From positions 1-40,046 of the forward strand of contig PLSV01000352.1 of assembly GCA_003165235.1 (NCBI GenBank): 40,046 bases of DNA. The letters are read 5' to 3'. This DNA is from Syntrophobacteraceae bacterium. Lineage in GTDB: Bacteria; Desulfobacterota; Syntrophobacteria; Syntrophobacterales; Syntrophobacteraceae. The notes beneath the pieces were generated by a model. It was given only the letters and a program-made list of their open reading frames with translations. It was not told where the DNA came from and did no database searches. Both the position numbers and the translations under genes were made by a program. Positions 15,218 through 22,566 of this stretch are shown here, piece by piece. The first letter of the stretch is position 1, and every line of letters starts with the position of its first letter.

Positions 15218-17512
15218 TTGAGTATCAGGATGCTCGAAGTGGGATATCCGGCGCCACGGTTTGACGCCAGGGCTAAAGTCACCGGAGAGGGAAAATACGC
15301 GGTCGACCATAGCCGGGAGGATACCCTGTGGGCCGGCGCCAAAAGGGCCGGCATCGCGCACGGGATAATTCGGGGTATCGACACGTCGGCAGCTCGGGCG
15401 CTCCCTGGAGTTTATGCGGTTCTTACCCGCAAGGATATTACGGGGACTAACCGGCAGGGGATCGTTCATAAGGACCAGCCCGTCCTTGCCGGCGAGAAGG
15501 TCCGCCATTGCGGAGACCCCGTGGCGTTGGTCCTGGCGGAAGACCGGGATATCCTGAAAAAAGCGCTCAGCCTCATCCGGGTGGATATCGAGCCCCTGCC
15601 GGGCGTCTTCGATCCTGAGAAAGCCTTGAAGCCGGAAGCGCCACGTGTGCACGAAACGGGAAATATCCTCCAAAACGCCGTCATCAGCATCGGCAATGCT
15701 CTGGAATCATTTAACAAATGCGATATCATTGTGGAGGATTCCTTCGCAGTCCCCGGCCAGGAGCATGCTTTCCTGGAAACCGAAAACGGCCTGGCCTGGC
15801 GGGAATCGGACGGAAGAATCGTCATGGTCGTCTCGACACAGGCCCCTTTCCGGGACCGGTTCGAGATTGCGCACGCCCTGGGGCTCGAGGTGGACGCGAT
15901 CAGGGTCATCAGTCCACACCTGGGAGGGGGATTCGGGGGGAAAGACGGCTCTACGGTGCAATGCCTGCTGGCCCTTGCCGCCCTGCACGCCGGGGGCAGG
16001 TCCGTGAAGATGTGGTGGGAGCGCGAGGAGAGTTTCATAGCCGGCTACAAGCGCCATCCCGTCAGGATGCGGTACCGGCTGGGGGCGATGCGGGACGGCG
16101 CGCTGCACGCGCTTGAATGCGGCCTAATCTACGATACGGGCCCTTACGCGCACCTTGGCGTTGAGGTCATGGCGCTCGGCATGGAACACGCGGGCGGGCC
16201 ATACCGCATCCCGAATACGTTCATTGAGGGATGGTGCGTTTACACCAATAACCCGATCAGCGGCGCCATGCGCGGGTTCGGCGTATGCCAGGCATCCTTT
16301 GGCATCGAACGGATGATGGACCTTCTGGCATCGAAACTGGGCATGAGCCGCCTAGATATTCGGCTTAAGAACGCGCTCCGGCGGGGTGACAGGAACTGCG
16401 CGGGGGTCACGCTCGTACATTCCACGGGCATTGTCCCCTGCCTCGAAACCCTGGGCCGGCACAGCCTGTGGATGGAAAGCGGCAAATGGAAGGGGGCGGC
16501 GGGGCCGTTCAAGCGAAGAGGAGTCGGCATTGCGGCCGTATCAAACGCCATGGGGTACGGCAGGGGGCTCCCGGATTCGGCGATAGCCAAGGTGGAGCTG
16601 ACGCGGGAAGGAAAAATCCGCGTCTACAGCGGTGTCCCCGATATGGGACAGGGCAACTCAAGCGCATTCGTCCAGATTGCGGGAGAAATCCTGAGCCAGG
16701 ACGCCTCAGGCATGGAACTCATACAGCCGGATACGGACCGGACCCTCCCTTCAGGCTCTTCGTCGGCCGGCAGGACGACCTACACTTACGGAAACGCTCT
16801 CATCCAGGCATGCAAGGAGCTAAAAGAGAAACTCCTGCACCGGACAGCTCTCATGCTCATGCTCGATGAAGCGCGGGGGTTGACCCTCCTGCCGGGAAAA
16901 GTAAGGCACCTTCCCTCGGGCAGGGAGGTACCGCTCGAACTGTTAGGGCGCTTTTTTCCAGAAACCGACCGGATCGTAGTGAACCAGTTCATAATGCCCG
17001 TTGCTCAGGATAACGTCGACACCGGCAAGGAATTCAAAATCGGTTTCCCTCACGTGTTTTTTTCCTATGCAGCGCATCTTGCTTACGTTGAAGTTGATGA
17101 ACTCACTGGAAAAGTCGACGTGAAAGGCTACCTTGCCGTCACCGAAGGAGGGCGGATCATCAATCCGTCCGGCTTCGAGCAGCAGGTCCACGGCGCGGTC
17201 GCCCAGGGGATAGGTTACGGCCTGATGGAAGAGGTCCTTCTCGATGAGGGGAGAATACTGAACCCAAATTTTACCAACTACATCATTCCCACATCCCTGG
17301 ATATTCCCGAAATCACGAGTGTTTCAGTGGAAATGGTCGAGTCTGCGGAGCCATTCGGCATGAAAGGGGTTGGCGAAGTCGGGACAAACGCGCCTTTGCC
17401 GGCAATAGCAGGCGGTGTCGAGGATGCTGTAGGGCGCCGCTTGAGCAGGTCTCCCCTGACTGCGGAAAGCATGCTTCGCGCAATGGATAGAGGACCGGGA
17501 GTAATTGAGTGA
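15218..17512 (+). CDS. Molybdenum hydroxylase large (Moco-binding) subunit, xanthine dehydrogenase/aldehyde oxidase family
   Basis: 764 residues, the usual length for a free-standing large subunit. It has the N-terminal RFDARAKVTGEGKYAVD a/b-hammerhead entry, the molybdopterin motif GGGFGGK at 236-242, AMRGFG at 350-355 and KGVGEVG with the catalytic Glu720. These define hydroxylases that use water to oxidise aldehydes or N-heterocycles such as purines, nicotinate or isoquinoline. The CoxL loop of CO dehydrogenase (VAYRCSFR) is absent, so CO is unlikely. The TTG start at 15218 is preceded by AAGGAG, 6 bp away. It overlaps the 2Fe-2S subunit gene by GTGA. The substrate cannot be fixed from sequence; the neighbouring aminotransferase and GNATs suggest a nitrogen heterocycle or amino-aldehyde. 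Confidence 0.9.
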   Translation: MSIRMLEVGYPAPRFDARAKVTGEGKYAVDHSREDTLWAGAKRAGIAHGIIRGIDTSAARALPGVYAVLTRKDITGTNRQGIVHKDQPVLAGEKVRHCGDPVALVLAEDRDILKKALSLIRVDIEPLPGVFDPEKALKPEAPRVHETGNILQNAVISIGNALESFNKCDIIVEDSFAVPGQEHAFLETENGLAWRESDGRIVMVVSTQAPFRDRFEIAHALGLEVDAIRVISPHLGGGFGGKDGSTVQCLLALAALHAGGRSVKMWWEREESFIAGYKRHPVRMRYRLGAMRDGALHALECGLIYDTGPYAHLGVEVMALGMEHAGGPYRIPNTFIEGWCVYTNNPISGAMRGFGVCQASFGIERMMDLLASKLGMSRLDIRLKNALRRGDRNCAGVTLVHSTGIVPCLETLGRHSLWMESGKWKGAAGPFKRRGVGIAAVSNAMGYGRGLPDSAIAKVELTREGKIRVYSGVPDMGQGNSSAFVQIAGEILSQDASGMELIQPDTDRTLPSGSSSAGRTTYTYGNALIQACKELKEKLLHRTALMLMLDEARGLTLLPGKVRHLPSGREVPLELLGRFFPETDRIVVNQFIMPVAQDNVDTGKEFKIGFPHVFFSYAAHLAYVEVDELTGKVDVKGYLAVTEGGRIINPSGFEQQVHGAVAQGIGYGLMEEVLLDEGRILNPNFTNYIIPTSLDIPEITSVSVEMVESAEPFGMKGVGEVGTNAPLPAIAGGVEDAVGRRLSRSPLTAESMLRAMDRGPGVIE

Positions 17513-17985
17513 GAATCTCATTTTATCTGAATGGCGAGGAAACCCACGTGGAGGTCCCCTCCGAACGCAGATTTGTGGACGTGCTGCGGGAAGACCTGGG
17601 GCTGACCGGCACAAAAGAGAGCTGTGGCGCCGGGGAATGCGGGGCGTGCACCATCCTGGTGGACGGCCAGGCCAGGCTCTCATGCCTGATGGCGGCCGCA
17701 CAACTCCAGGGGCGCCGCGTTACGACCATCGAAGGCCTTGCCGCAGACGGAAGCCTGCATCCCGTCCAGGAGGCCTTTATAGAATACGGCGCCGTGCAAT
17801 GCGGGTTCTGTACTCCCGGAGTAGTGCTTGCGGCGGTGCATTTGCTGGACCGAAACCCCGATCCGACCAGGGAACAAATCCGGGAGGGGTTGAGCGGTAA
17901 TTTATGCCGATGCAGCGGCTATGTGAAAATAGTCGATGCGGTGGAAGCGGCCGCGAGGAAGATGCGAGGCGGGACGCCACAATGA
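17509..17985 (+). CDS. Molybdenum hydroxylase 2Fe-2S subunit
   Basis: 158 residues with both 2Fe-2S clusters of the small subunit. The plant-ferredoxin-type site has Cys39, Cys44, Cys47 and Cys59 (ESCGAGECGACTILVDG), and the helical C-terminal site has Cys98, Cys101, Cys133 and Cys135 (QCGFCTPG and GNLCRCSGY). It passes electrons from Moco to the FAD subunit. The GTG start at 17509 overlaps the large-subunit stop as GTGA, and its own stop overlaps the FAD-subunit start as ATGA, so the three subunits are translationally coupled. Confidence 0.93.
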   Translation: MRISFYLNGEETHVEVPSERRFVDVLREDLGLTGTKESCGAGECGACTILVDGQARLSCLMAAAQLQGRRVTTIEGLAADGSLHPVQEAFIEYGAVQCGFCTPGVVLAAVHLLDRNPDPTREQIREGLSGNLCRCSGYVKIVDAVEAAARKMRGGTPQ

Positions 17986-18824
17986 GAGATGTCATTTTGC
18001 CCGGCTCACTGAACGAACTCTGGCGCTGTTTCGAGGACAAGCCGCAAGCGGCCGTCTATGCAGGGGGCACGGACCTCCTGGTGGGAGTGCGCCATGGTCT
18101 GCTGAACCCCGAAGCATTGATATGTCTCGATCGAATAGAGGAACTAAAAGGCGTGGGCGAACGGGGCGGAAGCATCCGCATCGGCTCGTGCGCGACGCAT
18201 GTTCAACTGCTTGACGACCCCTTGATTACGAGCCATTTGCCTGTGCTCTGGCAGGCGATCAGGGGAATCGGCTCTCCTCTTGTCCGGAACATGGGCACTA
18301 TCGGCGGCAATATCTGCACGGCGTCTCCGGCGGGAGACACCCTTCCGCCGCTCTATGCGCTGAGGGCCGAAGTGGAGCTTGGCTCAAAAGAGGGTTCGAG
18401 GCGCATGCCCATAGCGGAATTCATCATGCGACCGGGCGCGACGCGCCTTCAGCGGGCGGAGATCCTGGCCGGCGTATGGGTGAAAAAACCAGGGGAATAT
18501 AATCTGCATCATTTCGAAAAAGTGGGACTGCGCAATGCTCTGGCCTGTTCGGTGGTGAGCATGGCGGCCCTGCTCCGTTTAGCGCCGGACGGCGCGGTGG
18601 AGAAGGCCTCCCTTGCCTGGGGCAGCGCCGGGCCGACGATCGTAACGTGCCCCGAAGCGGAGGAGGCGCTCATCGGCAAACCGCTCTCCACGGAGCCTCT
18701 GCAAGAGGCCGCCGCCCTGGTGCGAAAGGCCGTTTCCCCCATCAGCGACGTTCGGGCCGATGCTGATTATCGCCGCATTGTCGCGGGAAATCTTCTCCTG
18801 CGCCTGGCCAATGTGCTCAAATAG
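17982..18824 (+). CDS. Molybdenum hydroxylase FAD-binding subunit
   Basis: 280 residues of the medium (CoxM/XdhB-type) subunit. YAGGTDLLVGVRHG is the first FAD pyrophosphate loop and RNMGTIGGNICTASPAGDT the second, both complete; a C-terminal CO_deh_flav_C-like domain follows. FAD here takes electrons from the 2Fe-2S subunit and hands them to NAD+ or another acceptor. The ATG at 17982 overlaps the small-subunit stop (ATGA), so I do not use the upstream ATG at 17904. The gene order large-small-medium differs from the common medium-small-large order of cox operons. Confidence 0.9.
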   Translation: MRDVILPGSLNELWRCFEDKPQAAVYAGGTDLLVGVRHGLLNPEALICLDRIEELKGVGERGGSIRIGSCATHVQLLDDPLITSHLPVLWQAIRGIGSPLVRNMGTIGGNICTASPAGDTLPPLYALRAEVELGSKEGSRRMPIAEFIMRPGATRLQRAEILAGVWVKKPGEYNLHHFEKVGLRNALACSVVSMAALLRLAPDGAVEKASLAWGSAGPTIVTCPEAEEALIGKPLSTEPLQEAAALVRKAVSPISDVRADADYRRIVAGNLLLRLANVLK

Positions 18825-18843
18825 AATCGAAAGGAATAATCCG

Positions 18844-18879
18844 ATGCGCCTGTTTGCTGAAAATCGGAGCGAGCAATGA
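18844..18879 (+). CDS. Eleven-codon leader ORF before the GNAT gene
   Basis: MRLFAENRSEQ, preceded by AAAGGAA 7-8 bp upstream and ending in a TGA that overlaps the GNAT start codon as ATGA (18876-18879). The GNAT start itself has only a weak site (GAGCGAG). The mini-ORF may therefore deliver ribosomes to the GNAT gene by coupling. It is short enough to arise by chance. Confidence 0.3.
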   Translation: MRLFAENRSEQ

Positions 18880-19793
18880 ACGCTGAAAGAAAGCCCCCTA
18901 CGATCGAACCGGATGTATGTGAACTCACCTCCGGCGAACGGATTTTCATACATCTTTTTCGCCCGGAAGACGCACCGGGGATAGGCAGGCTGTTCCGGGC
19001 CGTATATGGCGACAGCTATCCCGTCAAACGCTTCTATAACCCCGAAGAGCTTGCCGAAGCGCTGGAAGCGGGGGAAAGCTACTCCGTAGTGGCGCGAAAG
19101 CAGAGCGGGGATATCATCGGCCACATGGGGCTTTTCCGCTCATCTCCCTACCCTGGCCTTTATGAATGCGGGGCGGGGCTCGTTTTGCCCGAGCACCGCA
19201 AAGCGGGCGTCAATGTACTGATGTTGGACCACGTTTACGAACGGTTAGTTCCGAGGCTGGGATTGGAAGAGACGTGGGGTGAGGCGGTCTGCAATCATGT
19301 CTTCATGCAGAAGGCCGTCAAGGGTCAAAAGCACGTTGAAATCGGCCTGGAGGTCGATCTGATGCCGGCTGAGACCTTCGCCAAGGAAAAGAGCTCATCG
19401 GGCCGTGTGGCCTCCCTGCTCGTATTCCGGTCCTATATTCCCAGGCCGCATACGGTTTATCTGCCGCCGGTCTATGAGAATGCCCTGAGGTTCCTTTATT
19501 CCGGACTGGACGACCAGCGCACGCTCGACCTCTCCCGCGCGGACCGACCTGCCAGCATAGCCTCACATGCCACGTTCGAGGTCTTTGACTTTCCCGGGGT
19601 CGCCCGAATTGCCGTTAGAGCTATAGGGGGAGATTTCGAGTCCTACTTCAACGGCCTGGAAAATAAAATCCTCACCGGAAAAATCAAGGTAATCCAAGTA
19701 TCGGTCAATCTTGCCTGCCCGTGGGCCGGGGACGCGGTGGAAGCACTGCGCGCCCGCAGCTATTTCATTGGCGGAATCCTGCCGCGCTTCTGA
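18876..19793 (+). CDS. GNAT-family N-acetyltransferase-like protein, apparently truncated by frame loss
   Basis: 305 residues. The N-terminal half reads as a GNAT fold: HLFRPEDAPGIGRLFRAVYGD, then SYSVVARKQSGDIIGHMGLF and an acetyl-CoA-type turn GLVLPEHRKAGVNVLMLDHV. The second half resembles the last part of the protein at 11531-12850 (TGKIKVIQVSVNLACPWAG against GEKVLNIHFAVDLGQAW). The frame stops at GGILPRF*, but the next frame continues LLMQKIVGRPDWEGIHL..., which looks like its natural end (19794-19906). A small deletion or sequencing error near 19785-19795 would explain this. It may acylate a product or an intermediate of the operon. Confidence 0.65.
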   Translation: MNAERKPPTIEPDVCELTSGERIFIHLFRPEDAPGIGRLFRAVYGDSYPVKRFYNPEELAEALEAGESYSVVARKQSGDIIGHMGLFRSSPYPGLYECGAGLVLPEHRKAGVNVLMLDHVYERLVPRLGLEETWGEAVCNHVFMQKAVKGQKHVEIGLEVDLMPAETFAKEKSSSGRVASLLVFRSYIPRPHTVYLPPVYENALRFLYSGLDDQRTLDLSRADRPASIASHATFEVFDFPGVARIAVRAIGGDFESYFNGLENKILTGKIKVIQVSVNLACPWAGDAVEALRARSYFIGGILPRF

Positions 19794-19906
19794 TGCAAAA
19801 GATTGTCGGCAGGCCCGATTGGGAGGGTATCCATCTTCTCTCGGAGCGGGCCGCAGAGATACTCAGGATCGTTAGAAACGACTGGGAAGAGGTTAGACGA
19901 ATTTAA
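19794..19906 (+). pseudogene. Out-of-frame C-terminal tail of the GNAT protein
   Basis: In the -1 frame relative to the GNAT gene, 38 codons read LLMQKIVGRPDWEGIHLLSE and then AAEILRIVRNDWEEVRRI before TAA. The composition (amphipathic helices, W-x-x-I-H) is protein-like. The paralogue at 11531 has a strand (ADLAVFQL) at the position where LLMQKI would fall. A few residues between the two frames appear to be missing, so a short deletion is more likely than a single-base slip. Confidence 0.5.
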
Positions 19907-19920
19907 TGCGCCAATTTGTC

Positions 19921-19949
19921 TTGACATTGTCGGTCGGTTTTGGTAGATT
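19921..19949 (+). promoter_or_regulatory. Promoter of the TacA/TacT-like operon
   Basis: A near-consensus sigma-70 promoter: TTGACA (19921-19926), 17-bp spacer, TAGATT (19944-19949). The expected start point, about 7 bp downstream, falls on the second of two ATG codons (19953 and 19956), so the transcript should have almost no leader. Confidence 0.75.
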
Positions 19950-19952
19950 TTA

Positions 19953-20243
19953 ATGATGGCTGCTCAACGCACGAATAGAACCGAAAAACTTGATCTGCGG
20001 CTCAGCAAGTCCGCCAAGCAGACGTTGCAAGCTGCGGCGGCAGCGGCGCGTAAGTCCGTCAGCGAATTCGTTCTCGAAACGGCGTTGAGCGAAGCCGAGG
20101 AACGGCTGGCAGATCGGAGCATCTTCACGCTCGATGCAAAGCGTTGGGAAGCTTTCGTCGCTGCCCTTGACGCTCCGCCACGTAGTCACCCGCGCCTGGA
20201 ACGACTGTTCCGCGAACCATCCGTTTTTGACGCCAAGCCGTGA
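19953..20243 (+). CDS. DUF1778/TacA-type antitoxin
   Basis: 96 residues with a ribbon-helix-helix start, EKLDLRLSKSAKQTLQAAA, and the DUF1778 helix SVSEFVLETALSEAEERLAD, followed by a toxin-neutralising tail (FTLDAKRWEAFVAALD) rich in Trp/Phe and ending DAKP. These antitoxins bind their own operator and wrap the partner acetyltransferase. It overlaps the toxin gene by GTGA at 20240-20243. No Shine-Dalgarno is present before either ATG, which fits a leaderless transcript from the promoter at 19921-19949. Confidence 0.88.
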   Translation: MMAAQRTNRTEKLDLRLSKSAKQTLQAAAAAARKSVSEFVLETALSEAEERLADRSIFTLDAKRWEAFVAALDAPPRSHPRLERLFREPSVFDAKP

Positions 20244-20743
20244 CAGCCCTACTGCGCATAGAAAAGTTGCAGCGAACTCATGCGGTCGAAGCATTCACCT
20301 GTGGTCAACCTGAGCTTGATCGCTTCCTTATTCGTCATGCCCTGCAGGCGCAACAGATGAATTCATCGCAAACCTACGTCGGCGTAAGCGACAGGACGGT
20401 CGTCGGGTACTACACAATTGTCGCAGGTGAAGTCCGGCACGCTGACGCGCCGGAGCGCGTTGTAAAAGGCATGCCGCGTCATCCGATACCGCTTCTCATT
20501 CTGGCGCGTCTCGCCGTGCATAGCGAATGGCAAGGCCGCCGCATCGGTGCCGGGCTGCTCTTGGATGCCCTGGGGCGCACACTGCAAGTTGCCGATATTG
20601 TAACGGTACGCTCGCTTGCCGTTCATGCAAAAGACGATTCCGCCGCAGCGTTCTATCGGCACTTCGGATTTGTACCGTCAGTCACCGATAGCCGGCACCT
20701 GTTTATGTTGATCAAGGATATTCGCGCCGTAACAGGCGATTGA
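20240..20743 (+). CDS. TacT-type GNAT toxin
   Basis: 167 residues beginning at GTG 20240. It has the toxin-type GNAT pattern: EAFTCGQPELDRFLIRHALQ (the 'FxCGxxxLDxFL' entry), LARLAVHSEWQGRRIGAGLL (acetyl-CoA pyrophosphate loop Q-G-R-R-I-G-A-G) and AKDDSAAAFYRHFGFVP with the conserved Tyr and FYxxxGF. TacT-like toxins acetylate the amino group of charged tRNAs and stop translation. It is coupled to the DUF1778 antitoxin by a 4-bp overlap. All core residues seem intact, so it is likely functional. Confidence 0.88.
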   Translation: MTALLRIEKLQRTHAVEAFTCGQPELDRFLIRHALQAQQMNSSQTYVGVSDRTVVGYYTIVAGEVRHADAPERVVKGMPRHPIPLLILARLAVHSEWQGRRIGAGLLLDALGRTLQVADIVTVRSLAVHAKDDSAAAFYRHFGFVPSVTDSRHLFMLIKDIRAVTGD

Positions 20744-21183
20744 AGGCCCCCAAAATGGTAACGTCCTGCTCTTGATTATGCGCTGATTGGGTTATGAGTC
20801 CGCCATCGACGTTAAGCTTGTATCCACCTCAAAGGTGGTTGGGTGTTTCCGGTCGTCGTTCTGCAAAAGACGGCCCTTGCGGCATTTTGTGTTCAGTTAT
20901 CGGCCCTTTGTCCAGATAGTAACGGGTTAAACATACACTCACCGCCAAAGCCCTTCAAACCGCGCCGGATTGGCCGCCGTGTCAATGGACGTGTGCTGTT
21001 CTCCGCCATAAACCAAGATATCCGGCGCACAGATGATCTATTTCATGTTCATCTTTCCTGGTATGATCCTGAATAAGCCGCGTGTAGGCGCCCTGGCCGG
21101 CCTGGGCGAAGCCGCAAGCCTTACGGAGCTGGTGCGGATGGCCGGAAAAGTCTTTGGGCCATGGGAAAAGAAAAACCGGCCAC
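20744..21183. other. Gap between toxin-antitoxin modules
   Basis: No gene I can support. A small hairpin CCACCT-CAA-AGGTGG (20824-20838) may end the TacT transcript, although only a GT-rich tail follows. The words GACGGCCC and GCGGCATTTTGT around 20873-20890 recur near 24839-24860, so the gap contains an old, decayed repeat shared with the other end of the island. A 67-residue frame at 21033-21236 has no recognisable domain. Confidence 0.4.
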
Positions 21184-21212
21184 TTGACACAACTACGGAT
21201 AATCGGTACTCT
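21184..21212 (+). promoter_or_regulatory. Candidate promoter of the BrnT operon
   Basis: TTGACA (21184-21189), 17-bp spacer, TACTCT (21207-21212). The -35 box is perfect and the -10 weak. The BrnT ATG is at 21214, so the leader would be absent or the start point lies slightly further upstream (a GATAAT at 21198-21203 is an alternative -10). Confidence 0.45.
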
Positions 21213-21213
21213 A

Positions 21214-21495
21214 ATGACAGAATTTGTTTGGGATAACAACAAGGCTGCCGCAAATTGGCGTGACCATGGAGTCACCTTTCAGCAAGCTGTTAAGGCGCTC
21301 AACGATCACTTTTTTGTTGAGTGGATTGACGACCGTGAAAACTACAGGGAAGAGCGCGTTAACCTGCTTGGCGTGTGTGATGGGATAATCCTCCATGTGA
21401 CCTACACAGAACGCGGCGAATATATTCGAATTATCTCAGCACGAAGGGCAGAGAAAGATGAGCAAGAGCACTACTACCGCGAAAATTCGTTCTGA
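21214..21495 (+). CDS. BrnT-family ribonuclease toxin
   Basis: 93 residues with the BrnT signature: FVWDNNKAAANWRDHGVTFQQAV at the start (here broken as WDNNKAAAN and HGVTF), a central DDRENYREERVNLLGVCDG, and the C-terminal YIRIISARRAEKDEQEHY. BrnT is a RelE-fold mRNA interferase. The start at 21214 gives the normal family N-terminus; the longer frame from 21154 is rejected. Its end overlaps the start of the downstream antitoxin by 38 bp (21458-21495). Confidence 0.85.
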   Translation: MTEFVWDNNKAAANWRDHGVTFQQAVKALNDHFFVEWIDDRENYREERVNLLGVCDGIILHVTYTERGEYIRIISARRAEKDEQEHYYRENSF

Positions 21496-21850
21496 CGGCG
21501 CGGTTGTCGAGGTTTTGGAAAACGGCGAGGAACGCCCCTTCCCCGAAATCCCCATGCGCCCGATGACGGAAGAAGAAATCAAGGCTGCGGCTGCGGCCGA
21601 TCCGGACGCGCGACCCATGACCGCCGAAGAATTGGAGAAAGCCCGGCGTGTGCCGCGGACAAAGGGCTTGCGCCGCATACTTGGCCTCACGCAGCAAGAG
21701 TTTGCAGCACGGTATCACATCCCCCTTGGTACGCTTCGGGATTGGGAACAGGGGCGCACGGAACCCGATCAACCGGCCCGCGCCTACCTCACGGTGATTG
21801 CCCGCGACCCCGAAGGAGTCCGGCGAGCCTTGACAGCACAACCTGCGTAG
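21458..21850 (+). CDS. XRE-type antitoxin paired with BrnT
   Basis: 130 residues. The N-terminal half is acidic and low in structure with a repeated motif, RPMTEEEIKAAAAADPDA and RPMTAEELEKARR. The C-terminal half is a Cro/C1-type HTH: GLTQQEFAARYHIPLGTLRDWEQGRTEPDQPA. BrnT usually pairs with the ribbon-helix-helix protein BrnA, so this belongs to the variant in which an XRE protein takes that role. The 38-bp overlap with brnT implies coupled expression. It should neutralise BrnT and repress the operon. Confidence 0.8.
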   Translation: MSKSTTTAKIRSDGAVVEVLENGEERPFPEIPMRPMTEEEIKAAAAADPDARPMTAEELEKARRVPRTKGLRRILGLTQQEFAARYHIPLGTLRDWEQGRTEPDQPARAYLTVIARDPEGVRRALTAQPA

Positions 21851-21882
21851 CCTTCTATCCTGAGCGCCTTAAATCATGATTT

Positions 21883-21911
21883 TTGACATAACGACGCGGC
21901 GTTGTGATATC
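21883..21911 (+). promoter_or_regulatory. Promoter with overlapping palindrome upstream of the resolvase
   Basis: TTGACA (21883-21888), 17-bp spacer, GATATC (21906-21911). The spacer holds an imperfect palindrome, AACGACGCGGCGTT (21891-21904; 12 of 14 positions symmetric). This could be a resolvase binding site (res subsite) or an operator. The resolvase ATG is at 21952. Confidence 0.45.
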
Positions 21912-21951
21912 AACAGCTCAGCAATGCCATAAATCAGGGACAAGATAAGCC

Positions 21952-22529
21952 ATGACAATAGGCTACGATCGAGTCTCCACAGAAGACCAAAACTCCGGCT
22001 TGCAACCGGGGGCCCTAAATCGGGCAGGGCGCCGCCAAATATTCACCGGCAAGGCGTCGGCTCAAACACCAAGCGGCCAGCGCTGGGAAAATGCCTTAAG
22101 GCTCTCAAGGCCGGTGACATGCTGACGGTCTGGAAGCTTGACCGGCTGGGCCGGTCGTTGCGTGACCTTATAGCCCTGCTGGATGATCTGAAAGCGCTGG
22201 GCGTGGCCTTCCGGTCGCTGACTGAGGCTATCGACACGGAAACGCCCACGGGCCGCGCCATGTGGCAAATGGTCGGCATTCTCGCGGAGCTTGAACGGTC
22301 GTTGATACAGGAGCGGACAAAGGCGGGCCTCGCTGCGGCTATGGCTCATGGGGTGCGGATGGGCCGCAAGCGGCTGCTGTCCGCGCAACAGGCCGCACAC
22401 GCCCGCAAGCTGATAGAGCAGGGGGAAGGCCCTGACAATGTGGCTCAATCGCTCAACGTCTCGCGGCGAACGCTTTACAGGGCTTTGGCGGCTTCGAGCC
22501 TTTGCAAAGTAAAGGCCGCGCGGGCCTGA
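21952..22529 (+). pseudogene. Serine resolvase/invertase, frameshifted
   Basis: The first frame, MTIGYDRVSTEDQNSGLQPG, carries the small serine recombinase start with catalytic Ser10, and stops at 22123-22125. From about 22059 the neighbouring frame continues with GSNTKRPALGKCLKALKAGD, then KLDRLGRSLRDLI, MWQMVGILAELERSLIQERT and a C-terminal Hin-type HTH (NVSRRTLYRAL). One base seems to be missing at about 22057-22059. Repaired, the protein would be about 192 residues, a normal resolvase. Plasmid- and transposon-type resolvases of this kind recombine res sites. The copy is inactive unless the shift is a sequencing error. Its 3' third is duplicated at 23617-23858. Confidence 0.85.
22251..22492 (+). 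repeat. Resolvase 3'-end direct repeat, copy 1
   Basis: A 242-bp stretch nearly identical to 23617-23858 (same length, scattered substitutions). It starts at GGCCGCGCCATGTGGCAAAT and ends at CTTTGGCGGC. The two copies bracket the AbiEii-like pair. Confidence 0.85.
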
Positions 22530-22532
22530 AAA

Positions 22533-22561
22533 TTGTCCTCTGTAAGTCTTTGTGATATAAA
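22533..22561 (+). promoter_or_regulatory. Promoter of the AbiEii-like operon
   Basis: TTGTCC (22533-22538), 17-bp spacer, TATAAA (22556-22561). The predicted start point lies at or next to the ATG at 22567. The AAAGGG before the ATG overlaps the -10 box and would not be in the mRNA. Confidence 0.55.
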
Positions 22562-22566
22562 GGGCC

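Noticed and set aside
15218-17512. Large subunit as carbon monoxide dehydrogenase CoxL
   Set aside because: The CoxL active-site loop with Cys (VAYRCSFR) is absent and the gene order differs from cox operons.
21033-21236. 67-residue plus-strand frame upstream of BrnT
   Set aside because: It overlaps the BrnT promoter and start and shows no domain.
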